DNA from: an uncultured Propionibacteriaceae bacterium
GTDB taxonomy: Bacteria > Actinomycetota > Actinomycetes > Propionibacteriales > Propionibacteriaceae
Direction of reading: 5' to 3'
Assembly (NCBI GenBank): GCA_945875065.1
Contig: CAMCJC010000042.1
Span: forward strand, 1-12,355
Length of the DNA: 12,355 nucleotides
Shown here: piece by piece, positions 1 through 5,754 of the stretch
How the letters are laid out: every line of letters starts with the position of its first letter
Numbering within the stretch: position 1 is the first letter of the stretch
Notes under the pieces: generated by a model
What the model was told of the DNA's origin: nothing
What the model saw: the letters and a program-made list of their open reading frames with translations, nothing else
Database searches by the model: none
Program-made: the position numbers and the translations under genes

Positions 1-139
1 CCACATTAGATGGCCCATCGAACGGGCTATCGCGCACCTCAAAACCTGGCGTATCCTCAGCACCATCTACCGCCGCCCATACTCAACATTCCAAACCACA
101 ATCAACGCCATCACAGGAATCATCTTTGGGATTCTGTGA
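1..139 (+). CDS. IS5-like DDE transposase, C-terminal end (partial)
   Basis: An open frame enters from the left window edge (first full codon at position 2) and stops at TGA 137-139. The visible 45 residues include IERAIAHLKTWRILSTIYRR and then a Thr/Ile-rich tail. This matches the C-terminus of IS5-type (DDE_Tnp_4-like) transposases, where the Glu of the 'ER.haHLK.wrIL' segment belongs to the catalytic helix. The start lies outside the window, so I cannot say whether the gene is intact. It ends only 21 bp from the convergent MFS exporter stop codon, so an insertion element marks the distal edge of the RiPP island. The family call is from motif memory and another DDE family is possible. Confidence 0.72.
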   Translation, partial: HIRWPIERAIAHLKTWRILSTIYRRPYSTFQTTINAITGIIFGIL

Positions 140-159
140 ATAAGCCTCAGTGTATCCAG

Positions 160-1371
160 TTACTGTGACTCTTGGACCGCTCGGTGCACACGCTTGTTGA
201 GCAGGAACAGCGCGTTGACTATCATCCAAAAGATAACCAACGCCCAGCCAGCGGAGGTCACCGAGGTGCCTGATATAAGCCAGGCGGTCAGGAAGATACC
301 GAGGGGTCCAATGACCATCGAGAAGGAATTCTGCAATCCGTTGATCCTTCCCCGCATCTCTTCGGGCGTCACTTGCAATGAGACGACCCCCGTTACAGCC
401 CCTACGGCGGCGGAACTGACGCCGAAAAAGAAGCACATGACAATCGTGTAAATCACTGAGTAAAATTGCACCAGTAGCACGAGCCCCACCACATTTAACA
501 GTGACGCTCCTAGCATCAGCGGCCAAGCATGAACCTTGGTTCCGACCAAAGCATATATAACACCACCGGAAAGCAGTCCCAGTCCAACGGCGGCCAGAGC
601 AGGCCCGTTCGCGTAGCCGGCATCCCTCAGGGTCATAAACACGGGAATCAGGAGCCCCTGAAGTATACTCACCAGCATGACGCTCGCAACGTTCAAGCCT
701 GTAAGAGTTCGTAAGACAGCGTTCTTGCTCCTACCTAAAAATACAATTCCATCCCGGAAGGAAGTCCAATAGGTGATTTTCGAGCTCTCGCCTTCCGATT
801 TATCCATGCGCCCATAGGCCCTCGGCGCGGCGAGGCAGAGCGTGCCGGCAATAAGGGACGTGGCAGCTGTGACCCAAAGAACGAGCCGTGCGTCGAAAAA
901 GTTCATCAGCAGTCCCGCGAAGGTGGGGCCTAAGACAATCGCCAAGGCACTGACCGTCTCCCGGACCCCTACCAGGGTCTGAAGCGCGACCCTCGAATGC
1001 CGCTGCACTCCATAGATCATAGCTTCCCGCGCATTCCACGCTGGCATGTCACCAATACCGCTCAGAAAAGCTGAAATTATGAACCAGGTTAGCGACAGTT
1101 CACCAAAAGTGCCGACAGCGGCGAGCAGACCAATACTGGATGCTGAAACGAGGTCACCCGCAGATGCCAAGAGACGCCGGTCGTACCGATCAATCAATGG
1201 GCCAGAAAGCAGGCCAAACACGAATGTGCTGGCACCACTAGCAAGTGCCACTAGGCCCGCACTCAAAGCTTCGCCTGTAGAAACGAGTACCAGGACTGGC
1301 AAGACGACGTTCGCGATCGAATTACCGAATAAAGAAAAGGCGAAAGACGTGAAATAAGTAGCTAACTGCAT
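160..1371 (-). CDS. MFS transporter, probable exporter of the RiPP product
   Basis: A 403-residue polytopic membrane protein, the usual length for a 12-helix major facilitator. Hydrophobic stretches run through the whole protein. The first helix starts almost at the N-terminus (MQLATYFTSFAFSLFGNSIA), and the loop 2-3 signature SGPLIDRYDRR is at residues about 56-66. The organisation resembles proton-driven drug exporters of the MFS_3/enterobactin-exporter type. The start is uncertain: the frame stays open to a TTG at 1488 and an ATG at 1443, both inside the methyltransferase gene. I chose ATG 1371 because it puts helix 1 at the N-terminus and leaves a 22-nt gap after the methyltransferase stop, but its Shine-Dalgarno is weak, whereas the ATG at 1443 has a GGCGGA nearby. 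It is the last gene of the operon, so export or self-resistance is the likely job. No clear terminator is seen before the antisense IS fragment. Confidence 0.82.
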   Translation of the reverse strand: MQLATYFTSFAFSLFGNSIANVVLPVLVLVSTGEALSAGLVALASGASTFVFGLLSGPLIDRYDRRLLASAGDLVSASSIGLLAAVGTFGELSLTWFIISAFLSGIGDMPAWNAREAMIYGVQRHSRVALQTLVGVRETVSALAIVLGPTFAGLLMNFFDARLVLWVTAATSLIAGTLCLAAPRAYGRMDKSEGESSKITYWTSFRDGIVFLGRSKNAVLRTLTGLNVASVMLVSILQGLLIPVFMTLRDAGYANGPALAAVGLGLLSGGVIYALVGTKVHAWPLMLGASLLNVVGLVLLVQFYSVIYTIVMCFFFGVSSAAVGAVTGVVSLQVTPEEMRGRINGLQNSFSMVIGPLGIFLTAWLISGTSVTSAGWALVIFWMIVNALFLLNKRVHRAVQESQ

Positions 1372-1393
1372 CGCACAACACCCAAGAGATGGC

Positions 1394-2173
1394 TCATCGA
1401 ACTGCTCTAACCTTCCTAATCGGCCACGACGGCAGAGACTCATCAAATCCGCCCGGGTCGAACTGGTAAGAATCGTGCGCACTGGCAATATTAAATCCTG
1501 CTTCGATCAACATTGCCTCGACTCTGCCCCGGCCGTGAATTACAAGCCTATGTGACGCGTACTCTCGACAATCTGCTCCATCTGTTCCGAGAAAAAAGAA
1601 TGATGACTCCTGAGATCTCGTGACAGGATCTCTTACTGTGGACGAAACGACGAAGCCGTTCTGGCTAACAGGGAGTACAAAATCGCCTCTCCAACCTGGG
1701 TCCCCTGCGTATTCAGGCAAATAGTCCGTCCATAACTCGGCTCCCGCCGCCATATAGGTACCCACGTGTTGGAATAGGGCCAAAAGCCTTTCCTCGGTGA
1801 ACATGGAACTCGCTAAGCCGCCAAGAATAACCATGCTAGCCGCCATCCGTGGTGTCCAATTGAAGGCGTCATCAACGACGAATTCGATTCCGTCAGAACC
1901 TAGACTAGTGGCCCTCTCGATGGCTGAAGCGCTCAAGTCAACTCCGACTCCACGGTGACCGTGGCCAGCCAACCAGCGGAGAATCCGCCCGTCGCCGCAC
2001 ATAAGATCCACTATGTATGCGTCGGGAGCGCAGCGCAATGAGATCATCTCTGCGTCGAGGGTGTCCGCCGCCATAATGGTGCTATACCAGCGCCCCAGTT
2101 CCCCGGAGTAGAGACTCGTCTTGGGTGTGCCGTAAAGTGCCTGGAACTGGCTGGCAACATTCACGTATCTCAC
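1394..2173 (-). CDS. Class I SAM-dependent methyltransferase
   Basis: A 259-residue soluble protein. Motif I of the Rossmann-type SAM site is clear at residues about 54-63 (IVDLMCGDGR), and the acidic ribose-binding residue is D79 in GVGVDLS. A motif II/IV region follows as EFVVDDAFNW and ASMVILGGLASSMF. The C-terminal third (FFFLGTDGADCREYASHRLVI) looks like the substrate cap of Methyltransf_11/25-type enzymes. The start is GTG 2173, overlapping the decarboxylase stop by 4 nt (GTGA), so translation is probably coupled. In related pathways the methyltransferase makes an N-terminal dimethyl group (class V lanthipeptides) or methylates a core His (thioviridamide). The candidate core here has no His, so the N-terminal amine or another backbone or side-chain site is more likely. 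The target is inference only. Confidence 0.85.
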   Translation of the reverse strand: MRYVNVASQFQALYGTPKTSLYSGELGRWYSTIMAADTLDAEMISLRCAPDAYIVDLMCGDGRILRWLAGHGHRGVGVDLSASAIERATSLGSDGIEFVVDDAFNWTPRMAASMVILGGLASSMFTEERLLALFQHVGTYMAAGAELWTDYLPEYAGDPGWRGDFVLPVSQNGFVVSSTVRDPVTRSQESSFFFLGTDGADCREYASHRLVIHGRGRVEAMLIEAGFNIASAHDSYQFDPGGFDESLPSWPIRKVRAVR

Positions 2174-2754
2174 GCCACTGATCCGAACTGTCGACGTACA
2201 TAATCCACGATCTCCACGATGTTAACCAAACCACCTTCGCTAGGCTCTAGAGAATGGGCCGCCAAGCCCGTTGTCGTGCAGAGCACGTGCATGCCGTACG
2301 ATTGTAAGTCTCTCAATGCGTTCTTAACTGGAGGATAGGAATTAGCTTGCCCTGGCAAGGATGGTGCGATGAGGACCGGCACTTTAGAAACCACGGGGAC
2401 GTAGAGTGCGAGGGAATCGAGGTTGCCTTGGGCTAGCTTGGTGATATAGTTAGCGGTAGCTGGCGCCACGATGATCAAGTCCGCCCACTCGCCCAATTCC
2501 TTGTGCTCGACGCTCGACGTTTCCGCCCTCCACTCTGAACCCGCAATCGGATTTTTCGTGAGGGACCCAAGCACCTGGCGAGAAACCATCGTTTCAGCGG
2601 AATGAGTCAGCAGTACGCGGATGTCGATGTCATACCACGCCTTGAGTAACGTGATCCAGCCAGGCGCGAGGGATATACCAATTGCACCAGTCCCAATAAG
2701 AAGCACACGGCGGATTGCCTCTGGCCAGGGTCCAGGGCTTGGGATGTTGTTCAA
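2170..2754 (-). CDS. HFCD-family flavoprotein, peptidyl-cysteine decarboxylase (LanD/TvaF-like)
   Basis: A 194-residue flavin enzyme of the homo-oligomeric flavin Cys decarboxylase family (EpiD, MrsD, Dfp/CoaC). A nucleotide-binding N-terminus GTGAIGISLAPGW (residues 21-33) is followed by the catalytic block: His84 in VEHKELGEWAD, then VAPATANYITKLAQGN at 96-111, containing the PATAN motif. It is predicted to bind FMN and oxidatively decarboxylate a C-terminal peptidyl cysteine to an enethiol, the precursor of aminovinyl-cysteine. The length rules out the bifunctional CoaBC. Oddity: the substrate-clamp segment that reads P-x-M-N in EpiD is APSLPGQANSYPP here (residues 130-142), with no Met-Asn, so the substrate may differ. 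The start is TTG 2754, chosen because AAAGGA lies a few bases upstream and because it overlaps the previous stop as TTGA. Confidence 0.88.
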   Translation of the reverse strand: MNNIPSPGPWPEAIRRVLLIGTGAIGISLAPGWITLLKAWYDIDIRVLLTHSAETMVSRQVLGSLTKNPIAGSEWRAETSSVEHKELGEWADLIIVAPATANYITKLAQGNLDSLALYVPVVSKVPVLIAPSLPGQANSYPPVKNALRDLQSYGMHVLCTTTGLAAHSLEPSEGGLVNIVEIVDYVRRQFGSVA

Positions 2755-3557
2755 TTGAGTATCCTTTCGAATCCAGAGAATCCACTCTTTGCATATCCTG
2801 CAGCGATTGCTATCGTTGACTCCAATGTTCTTGGGGGAATGCTCTCACCTTTCATCCTTCGTCGGCCGTGGTCGATTATTGCGATGACTGCTCCGAGAAG
2901 TTGCGAGTCTTGTATCCACCCGGCCTCCTTCATAACCTGATATAGCTTTCGGCAAGCTTCCACATTGGCCTTGTTGCCAAGTCGGTAAAGAGTGCCAAAG
3001 AGCATCAACTCACCTAGAACTCTGCTCTGGTGGAAGAGCCCGTTCGGGTGTAGCCCGTCGGGTGGACTCAGCGCTACGACGTCATCTGCGTCGCATACCA
3101 GGACGATTCTTCCGAGGCCGACGGTTACATCCGTCCCGGATGAACCCTGTTCCTGCACGACATCAATATGGTCGAGGAGATTGATCAGGTAGCGGAGCGA
3201 TTGCCCTGCCCCGATCATGCGAGACAACTCGTATAAGTGCGCCTTGGTTCGTTCAAGGGTTGAACTGTCGACCGCCTGGCTACTCCGGCTCTGGCACATA
3301 AACACCGACATCTTAACAATGTTACGTGTGGCGCTGTCCAATGCATGTTCTCGCATGATCGCGTCGGCCACTGATTCGTTACCCGGAACCTTCACATACG
3401 TTACGAGCTGGGCGTTGATCTCTTGTGGCTGAATCAACCCGGTGCGGCAGCTAAGGAACCGTCGCTCTTCTTCTGACCGACGGGAGTCATGACCCAGAGT
3501 CCATTTCCACGTCATGGGACCGTCTCTTTCAATTGTCCTGGTAACCTGCTCCATCAC
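2751..3557 (-). CDS. Unrecognised 268-aa RiPP-operon protein
   Basis: I do not recognise this family from sequence. It is a soluble protein of about 268 residues with no signal peptide or membrane helix. The N-terminus is charged (residues 20-40 rich in Arg/Glu/Asp). A helical-looking middle part with a 'LYELSRMIGAGQSLRYLINL' segment is followed by a beta-like LGRIVLVCDADDVVAL, and an alpha-rich C-terminal half contains 'GELMLFGTLYRLGNKANVEA'. Starts GTG 3557 and ATG 3554 are adjacent; GAAAGG and AAGGAG just upstream allow either. It overlaps the HopA1-like gene by 4 nt and the decarboxylase by 4 nt, so it is probably made in stoichiometry with them. By position between a kinase/HopA1 pair and a decarboxylase it could be the counterpart of the third component of class V lanthipeptide synthetases (LxmX-like), perhaps a cyclase or scaffold. 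That is synteny-based inference. Confidence 0.7.
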   Translation of the reverse strand: MMEQVTRTIERDGPMTWKWTLGHDSRRSEEERRFLSCRTGLIQPQEINAQLVTYVKVPGNESVADAIMREHALDSATRNIVKMSVFMCQSRSSQAVDSSTLERTKAHLYELSRMIGAGQSLRYLINLLDHIDVVQEQGSSGTDVTVGLGRIVLVCDADDVVALSPPDGLHPNGLFHQSRVLGELMLFGTLYRLGNKANVEACRKLYQVMKEAGWIQDSQLLGAVIAIIDHGRRRMKGESIPPRTLESTIAIAAGYAKSGFSGFERILN

Positions 3558-4444
3558 TCCTTGCCTTTCACGGTACTTGTAACGCCTAAAATTCGTTCAA
3601 TCTGTCGGAGGAGCACTTCGGTCAAGTTTTTAGTCTCCAGCGCCTCTTGCAGATTTCTCCAATCCGCGTCTGAACACTTCTTCACGAGGTAATCACTGAT
3701 GGTTTGGCTGATCATCTGACCGAAACTCATGGTATGACCGTTTGGGAGGTCGGGCGCATATCCTAAACCCTCAGAACTGCTCCAGCAAAAAGTTGGCAGC
3801 TCCAGCTCGCTCCGATCAGGCGAAACATCCACAATTATTTCGTAGAGTTCGTCGGCGGCCGTCCGTGCCGCCGATTCATCGACGTATAATACCACCCGGT
3901 CAGGGCGGGGATCGCAGATGTCGCTTCTGATCTTCAAGTGCCATTTGTATTCGCGGCTCTGAAGATGCCGACTAAGCACCGGAAGAGCTGCCGTATTGGC
4001 TAGGCCGGGAACGTAGAAGCGGACTCGAGGACCTAGCGGATTGCCTTGAGGGGAGGTGACCAGGTGCCATCCTGGCATGCCATATAAGTGAACTTGAGGC
4101 GTGAGTCTAAGCACCTCGTCACTCATGTATTCCGTCGCACCTGGGAGAATGATGCTGATGCCTTCCGGCGACAATAAGGAGCCATCAGCCGCTCTCTGCC
4201 AACCCTCTTCGGGCGTCATTCCGTGAAAGTAGTGTCGCAGGTCGTTGACAAGCCGGTCATTTCGCCAGTTCTCGCGCGCGTAGTGGTTCCCGGAGTCTTT
4301 GAGATGGATTCTCTGGTACACCCAATGGCTGGTAACCAGCGTCCCTGGGCTGCTTCCTAATGCTCGGACGCGCTTCATGGTCTCGGCCGCCCAGCGCCAG
4401 CAAGTGGTTTCCGTATCGGCCCACACTCCTTGAAAAACGCTCAT
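3554..4444 (-). CDS. HopA1-family protein, probable phospho-Ser/Thr elimination component (LxmY/TvaD-like)
   Basis: A 296-residue protein whose C-terminal two thirds carry the HopA1 (type III effector HopA1) domain pattern. GWHLVTS (125-131) leads to VRFYV (141-145), then a core strand YKWHLKIRSD (166-175), R180 followed by DRVVLYVD (182-189), and the signature LPTFCW...EGLGYAPD...SFG at 216-242. In known HopA1 proteins the last block reads roughly P-lF-t...pG-g-LA-dP...SFG. In class V lanthipeptide and thioamitide pathways HopA1-like proteins pair with an APH-like kinase and are assigned phosphate elimination from pSer/pThr, giving Dha/Dhb. The same pairing occurs here, with a 4-nt ATGA overlap to the kinase gene and CGGAG 7 nt upstream of ATG 4444. 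The family call is strong; the reaction is inferred from relatives. Confidence 0.85.
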   Translation of the reverse strand: MSVFQGVWADTETTCWRWAAETMKRVRALGSSPGTLVTSHWVYQRIHLKDSGNHYARENWRNDRLVNDLRHYFHGMTPEEGWQRAADGSLLSPEGISIILPGATEYMSDEVLRLTPQVHLYGMPGWHLVTSPQGNPLGPRVRFYVPGLANTAALPVLSRHLQSREYKWHLKIRSDICDPRPDRVVLYVDESAARTAADELYEIIVDVSPDRSELELPTFCWSSSEGLGYAPDLPNGHTMSFGQMISQTISDYLVKKCSDADWRNLQEALETKNLTEVLLRQIERILGVTSTVKGKE

Positions 4445-5403
4445 TTAATGACTCCGTTTTGGTGCAGGATTCGAAAGACAGAGGGTCTCCCGTGGAGTAC
4501 CTCTGCGACACGCATGATGGTTGTGGCGAGTACATTCTCGGGTCCACTCGTGGTCGCTTTCGCATATGCTCGGCAAGCGAGCTTGGCTGATACGAGTACC
4601 CGCAGCAACAGTGGATCGGGCTGCTGGCGTCTATACTCGGAGATACTATCCAGGACGAGCTGTTGCCAAGAATCTAGCCACTCTGTAACGGCCTTCACGG
4701 ACTCGCTTGGAGTCGCCTCTGCGGCCTTCAGCTTCCAGACCTTGGCTACCAGGATCGAGCTATAAAAGGCAGCAAGATCATGCTCTGGCGATCCCTTGCC
4801 TGCGCGTTCCCAGTCAATAAAGTAAAGCGCCTCGCCTGTCGGGGTGACCAAGAGATTGTCTGCTGTCAGGTCACCGTGAATGAAAGTTTCGCAGCGGCCA
4901 TCTGATTCCAACTGGGAGTATTCCTGATGGATACTTTGTAGCAGGCTCCCGTAGCGCCCTACGAAAACTCGGCCCCATACGGGTAGCGACCTGTACTTAT
5001 CCTCAGACATGCGGTTCTTCGGGGGCATCTCGGGGTCCGCCATAACATCGTCGATGCTAGGGACTTGGAGGGCATGGAGCCTGTCGAAGGCCTGCAGCGC
5101 CTTGACGCAGAGCTGGATCGTATCGCAGCCCGGGTTCGACAGAATAGACCAAGCCGAGGTAGAAGACTCGACGTATTCTTGCCACATTTCATCAGAATGA
5201 GATGACTGCGCGATGGGTTCTGCTATTCGCAACCCATCATACTGTTCCAGGGAGAGAGCGTTATAAACTGCTAAATGTACTCGCCGCTCACGATCAAGGT
5301 GCTTTGCCCCGATTTCTCCGCTGCCGGGCCAAGTTCGTTTGGTTACTACTTTTCGCCCATTCACTTCTGTGACCACGGTCCTGTCGTTGATCACGGTTGC
5401 CAT
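4441..5403 (-). CDS. APH-fold kinase, probable peptide Ser/Thr kinase (LxmK/TvaC-like)
   Basis: A 320-residue aminoglycoside-phosphotransferase-fold enzyme. The N-lobe has the candidate ATP-binding Lys22 in VVTKR and a helix-C acid around E39 (LDRERRVH). The C-lobe has the Brenner catalytic motif IHGDLTADNLL (175-185) with D178 and N183, followed by the metal-binding IDWER (196-200, D197). A helical C-terminus from about 210 completes the fold. Read alone it could be annotated as antibiotic phosphotransferase or choline kinase. Coupled to HopA1 and HFCD genes, it is better read as the kinase that phosphorylates core Ser/Thr before elimination. It is the first enzyme gene, 35 nt after the hairpin. 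The start is ATG 5403; the Shine-Dalgarno is weak (GAGCGGAA), so translation may depend on leader structure. Self-resistance is a less likely alternative. Confidence 0.87.
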   Translation of the reverse strand: MATVINDRTVVTEVNGRKVVTKRTWPGSGEIGAKHLDRERRVHLAVYNALSLEQYDGLRIAEPIAQSSHSDEMWQEYVESSTSAWSILSNPGCDTIQLCVKALQAFDRLHALQVPSIDDVMADPEMPPKNRMSEDKYRSLPVWGRVFVGRYGSLLQSIHQEYSQLESDGRCETFIHGDLTADNLLVTPTGEALYFIDWERAGKGSPEHDLAAFYSSILVAKVWKLKAAEATPSESVKAVTEWLDSWQQLVLDSISEYRRQQPDPLLLRVLVSAKLACRAYAKATTSGPENVLATTIMRVAEVLHGRPSVFRILHQNGVIK

Positions 5404-5438
5404 TTGAGTTCCGCTCTTTTCGCGACTCTCTGGACGAG

Positions 5439-5473
5439 GCGTAGGTCCGGGAATGTTGGTCCCGGACCTACGC
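5439..5473 (-). promoter_or_regulatory. Perfect 14-bp hairpin between the short ORF and the kinase gene (attenuator-like)
   Basis: GCGTAGGTCCGGGA at 5439-5452 and its exact reverse complement at 5460-5473 flank a 7-nt loop. On the transcript (minus strand) the hairpin starts 12 nt after the stop of the 10-codon ORF and ends 35 nt before the kinase ATG. No U-tract follows, so it is not a canonical full terminator. Partial-readthrough stem-loops after a RiPP precursor gene commonly set the ratio of precursor to enzymes and protect the precursor mRNA; attenuation is the alternative. Confidence 0.75.
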
Positions 5474-5478
5474 AGTGA

Positions 5479-5492
5479 GTGCTCGTCAGCAC
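5479..5492 (-). promoter_or_regulatory. Short hairpin over the stop codon of the 10-codon ORF
   Basis: GTGCT (transcript sense) pairs with AGCAC around a GACG loop. The TGA of the decapeptide ORF (5488-5486) lies partly in the loop. A ribosome finishing the ORF would melt this stem and stand just before the larger 14-bp hairpin, a geometry compatible with attenuation. The 5-bp stem is weak and may be chance. Confidence 0.3.
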
Positions 5493-5518
5493 ATGATCGC
5501 GATCGACACAGTGTTCAT
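5486..5518 (-). CDS. 10-codon ORF MNTVSIAIMC: candidate leaderless RiPP precursor, or leader peptide
   Basis: ATG 5518 to TGA 5486 encodes MNTVSIAIMC. A purine run GGAAAGAGAGAG ends 2 nt before the ATG and can serve as a Shine-Dalgarno. It lies about 88 nt after the predicted transcription start, and 12 nt before the 14-bp hairpin, exactly where the operon should encode its substrate. It ends in Cys, which an HFCD decarboxylase requires. Ser5 is separated from Cys10 by four residues, the AviCys ring spacing of thioamitides; thioviridamide's core, as I recall it, ends TVAFHC, so SIAIMC shares the S/T-[VI]-A-x-x-C pattern. No leader exists in this frame: TAA at 5536-5534 precedes it. It could also be a regulatory uORF, or the end of a precursor broken by slippage in the AG repeat. 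A peptide of 10 residues is too short for homology proof. Confidence 0.5.
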   Translation of the reverse strand: MNTVSIAIMC

Positions 5519-5569
5519 GACTCTCTCTTTCCGTTAGTGCGGCATGGGTGCGCAGTTCGAGGTGACTAA

Positions 5570-5579
5570 GGAACGTTCC
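5570..5579. promoter_or_regulatory. 10-bp palindrome in the operon leader (possible operator)
   Basis: GGAACGTTCC is a perfect palindrome about 30 nt downstream of the predicted transcription start of the RiPP operon. It could be half of a dimeric regulator site, but no regulator gene is in the window and a 10-bp palindrome can occur by chance. Confidence 0.25.
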
Positions 5580-5612
5580 GAGTGTCAGGCGGACAAGTGC
5601 CCACCTGAGTAG

Positions 5613-5641
5613 ACTTTAACTGAACTATCTTGCCTGGTCAA
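5613..5641 (-). promoter_or_regulatory. Sigma70-like promoter of the RiPP operon
   Basis: On the minus strand TTGACC (5641-5636) and TAAAGT (5618-5613) are separated by exactly 17 nt, close to the primary-sigma consensus. Transcription would start near 5606, giving a leader of about 88 nt before the 10-codon ORF and about 200 nt before the kinase gene. The -35 box lies about 11 bp from the end of the neighbouring IS element, so the promoter sits just outside the IS and the IS end may influence it. Confidence 0.6.
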
Positions 5642-5651
5642 GGGTGCGAGT

Positions 5652-5706
5652 TGACTCATCTAAAACCTCCGCCTGGGCGGGTTTGTTGCCTCATGTGGGG
5701 GTCTCC
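5652..5706 (+). repeat. Left imperfect inverted repeat of the degenerate IS
   Basis: TTTGTTGCCTCATGTGG followed by TCTCCGGCT is complementary to the right inner end (AGCCGGT-like and GGAGA..CCACGTGAGGCAACAA). The outer part ACCTCCGCCTGGG pairs with the right outer end CCCATCCGGAGGT. Mismatches are scattered, as expected for IS ends. Confidence 0.55.
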
Positions 5707-5754
5707 GGCTGGGCATGATCGATCATGGAGTTGACGATGAGTCAGCGGTAGGCC

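Larger units (their letters stand above)
160..5641 (-). other. Putative AviCys-type RiPP biosynthetic operon
   Basis: Seen: one minus-strand transcription unit with promoter, 10-codon ORF, hairpin, APH-like kinase, HopA1-like protein, unknown 268-aa protein, HFCD flavoprotein, methyltransferase and MFS transporter. Four consecutive junctions overlap by 4 nt. Known: the APH-like kinase plus HopA1-like plus HFCD set is the signature of class V lanthipeptides (lexapeptide, cacaoidin, pristinin) and of thioamitides (thioviridamide). Kinase and HopA1-like partner make dehydroamino acids and the HFCD enzyme makes the aminovinyl-cysteine thioenol. Inferred: this operon makes and exports a small AviCys peptide. 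No YcaO/TfuA (thioamidation), LanC, F420 reductase or peptidase is visible, so the product should not be a classical thioamitide. The block is lower in GC than the proS side and is flanked by transposase remnants, which fits horizontal acquisition. Confidence 0.75.

Noticed and set aside
4441..5403. Kinase gene as an antibiotic resistance aminoglycoside phosphotransferase
   Set aside because: The fold and Brenner motif fit, but the 4-nt overlap with a HopA1-family gene and presence of an HFCD gene point to peptide phosphorylation; resistance cannot be fully excluded.
5439..5473. Hairpin as a canonical rho-independent terminator
   Set aside because: No U-rich tail follows on the minus-strand transcript and the whole enzyme operon lies downstream, so full termination is unlikely.
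5453..5569. Plus-strand ORF of 38 codons starting in the hairpin loop (MLVPDLRSE...)
   Set aside because: It is antisense to the promoter-leader region, starts inside the hairpin loop with no ribosome site, and shows no RiPP-like features; the minus-strand signals explain the region better.
5566..5604. GTG-started 12-codon ORF (VGTCPPDTRNVP) in the RiPP leader
   Set aside because: It begins at or before the predicted transcription start with no Shine-Dalgarno and does not end in a modifiable C-terminal motif.
160..5641. Classical thioamitide cluster
   Set aside because: No YcaO or TfuA gene is present in the window, and only one kinase is seen; thioamide formation is therefore unsupported.
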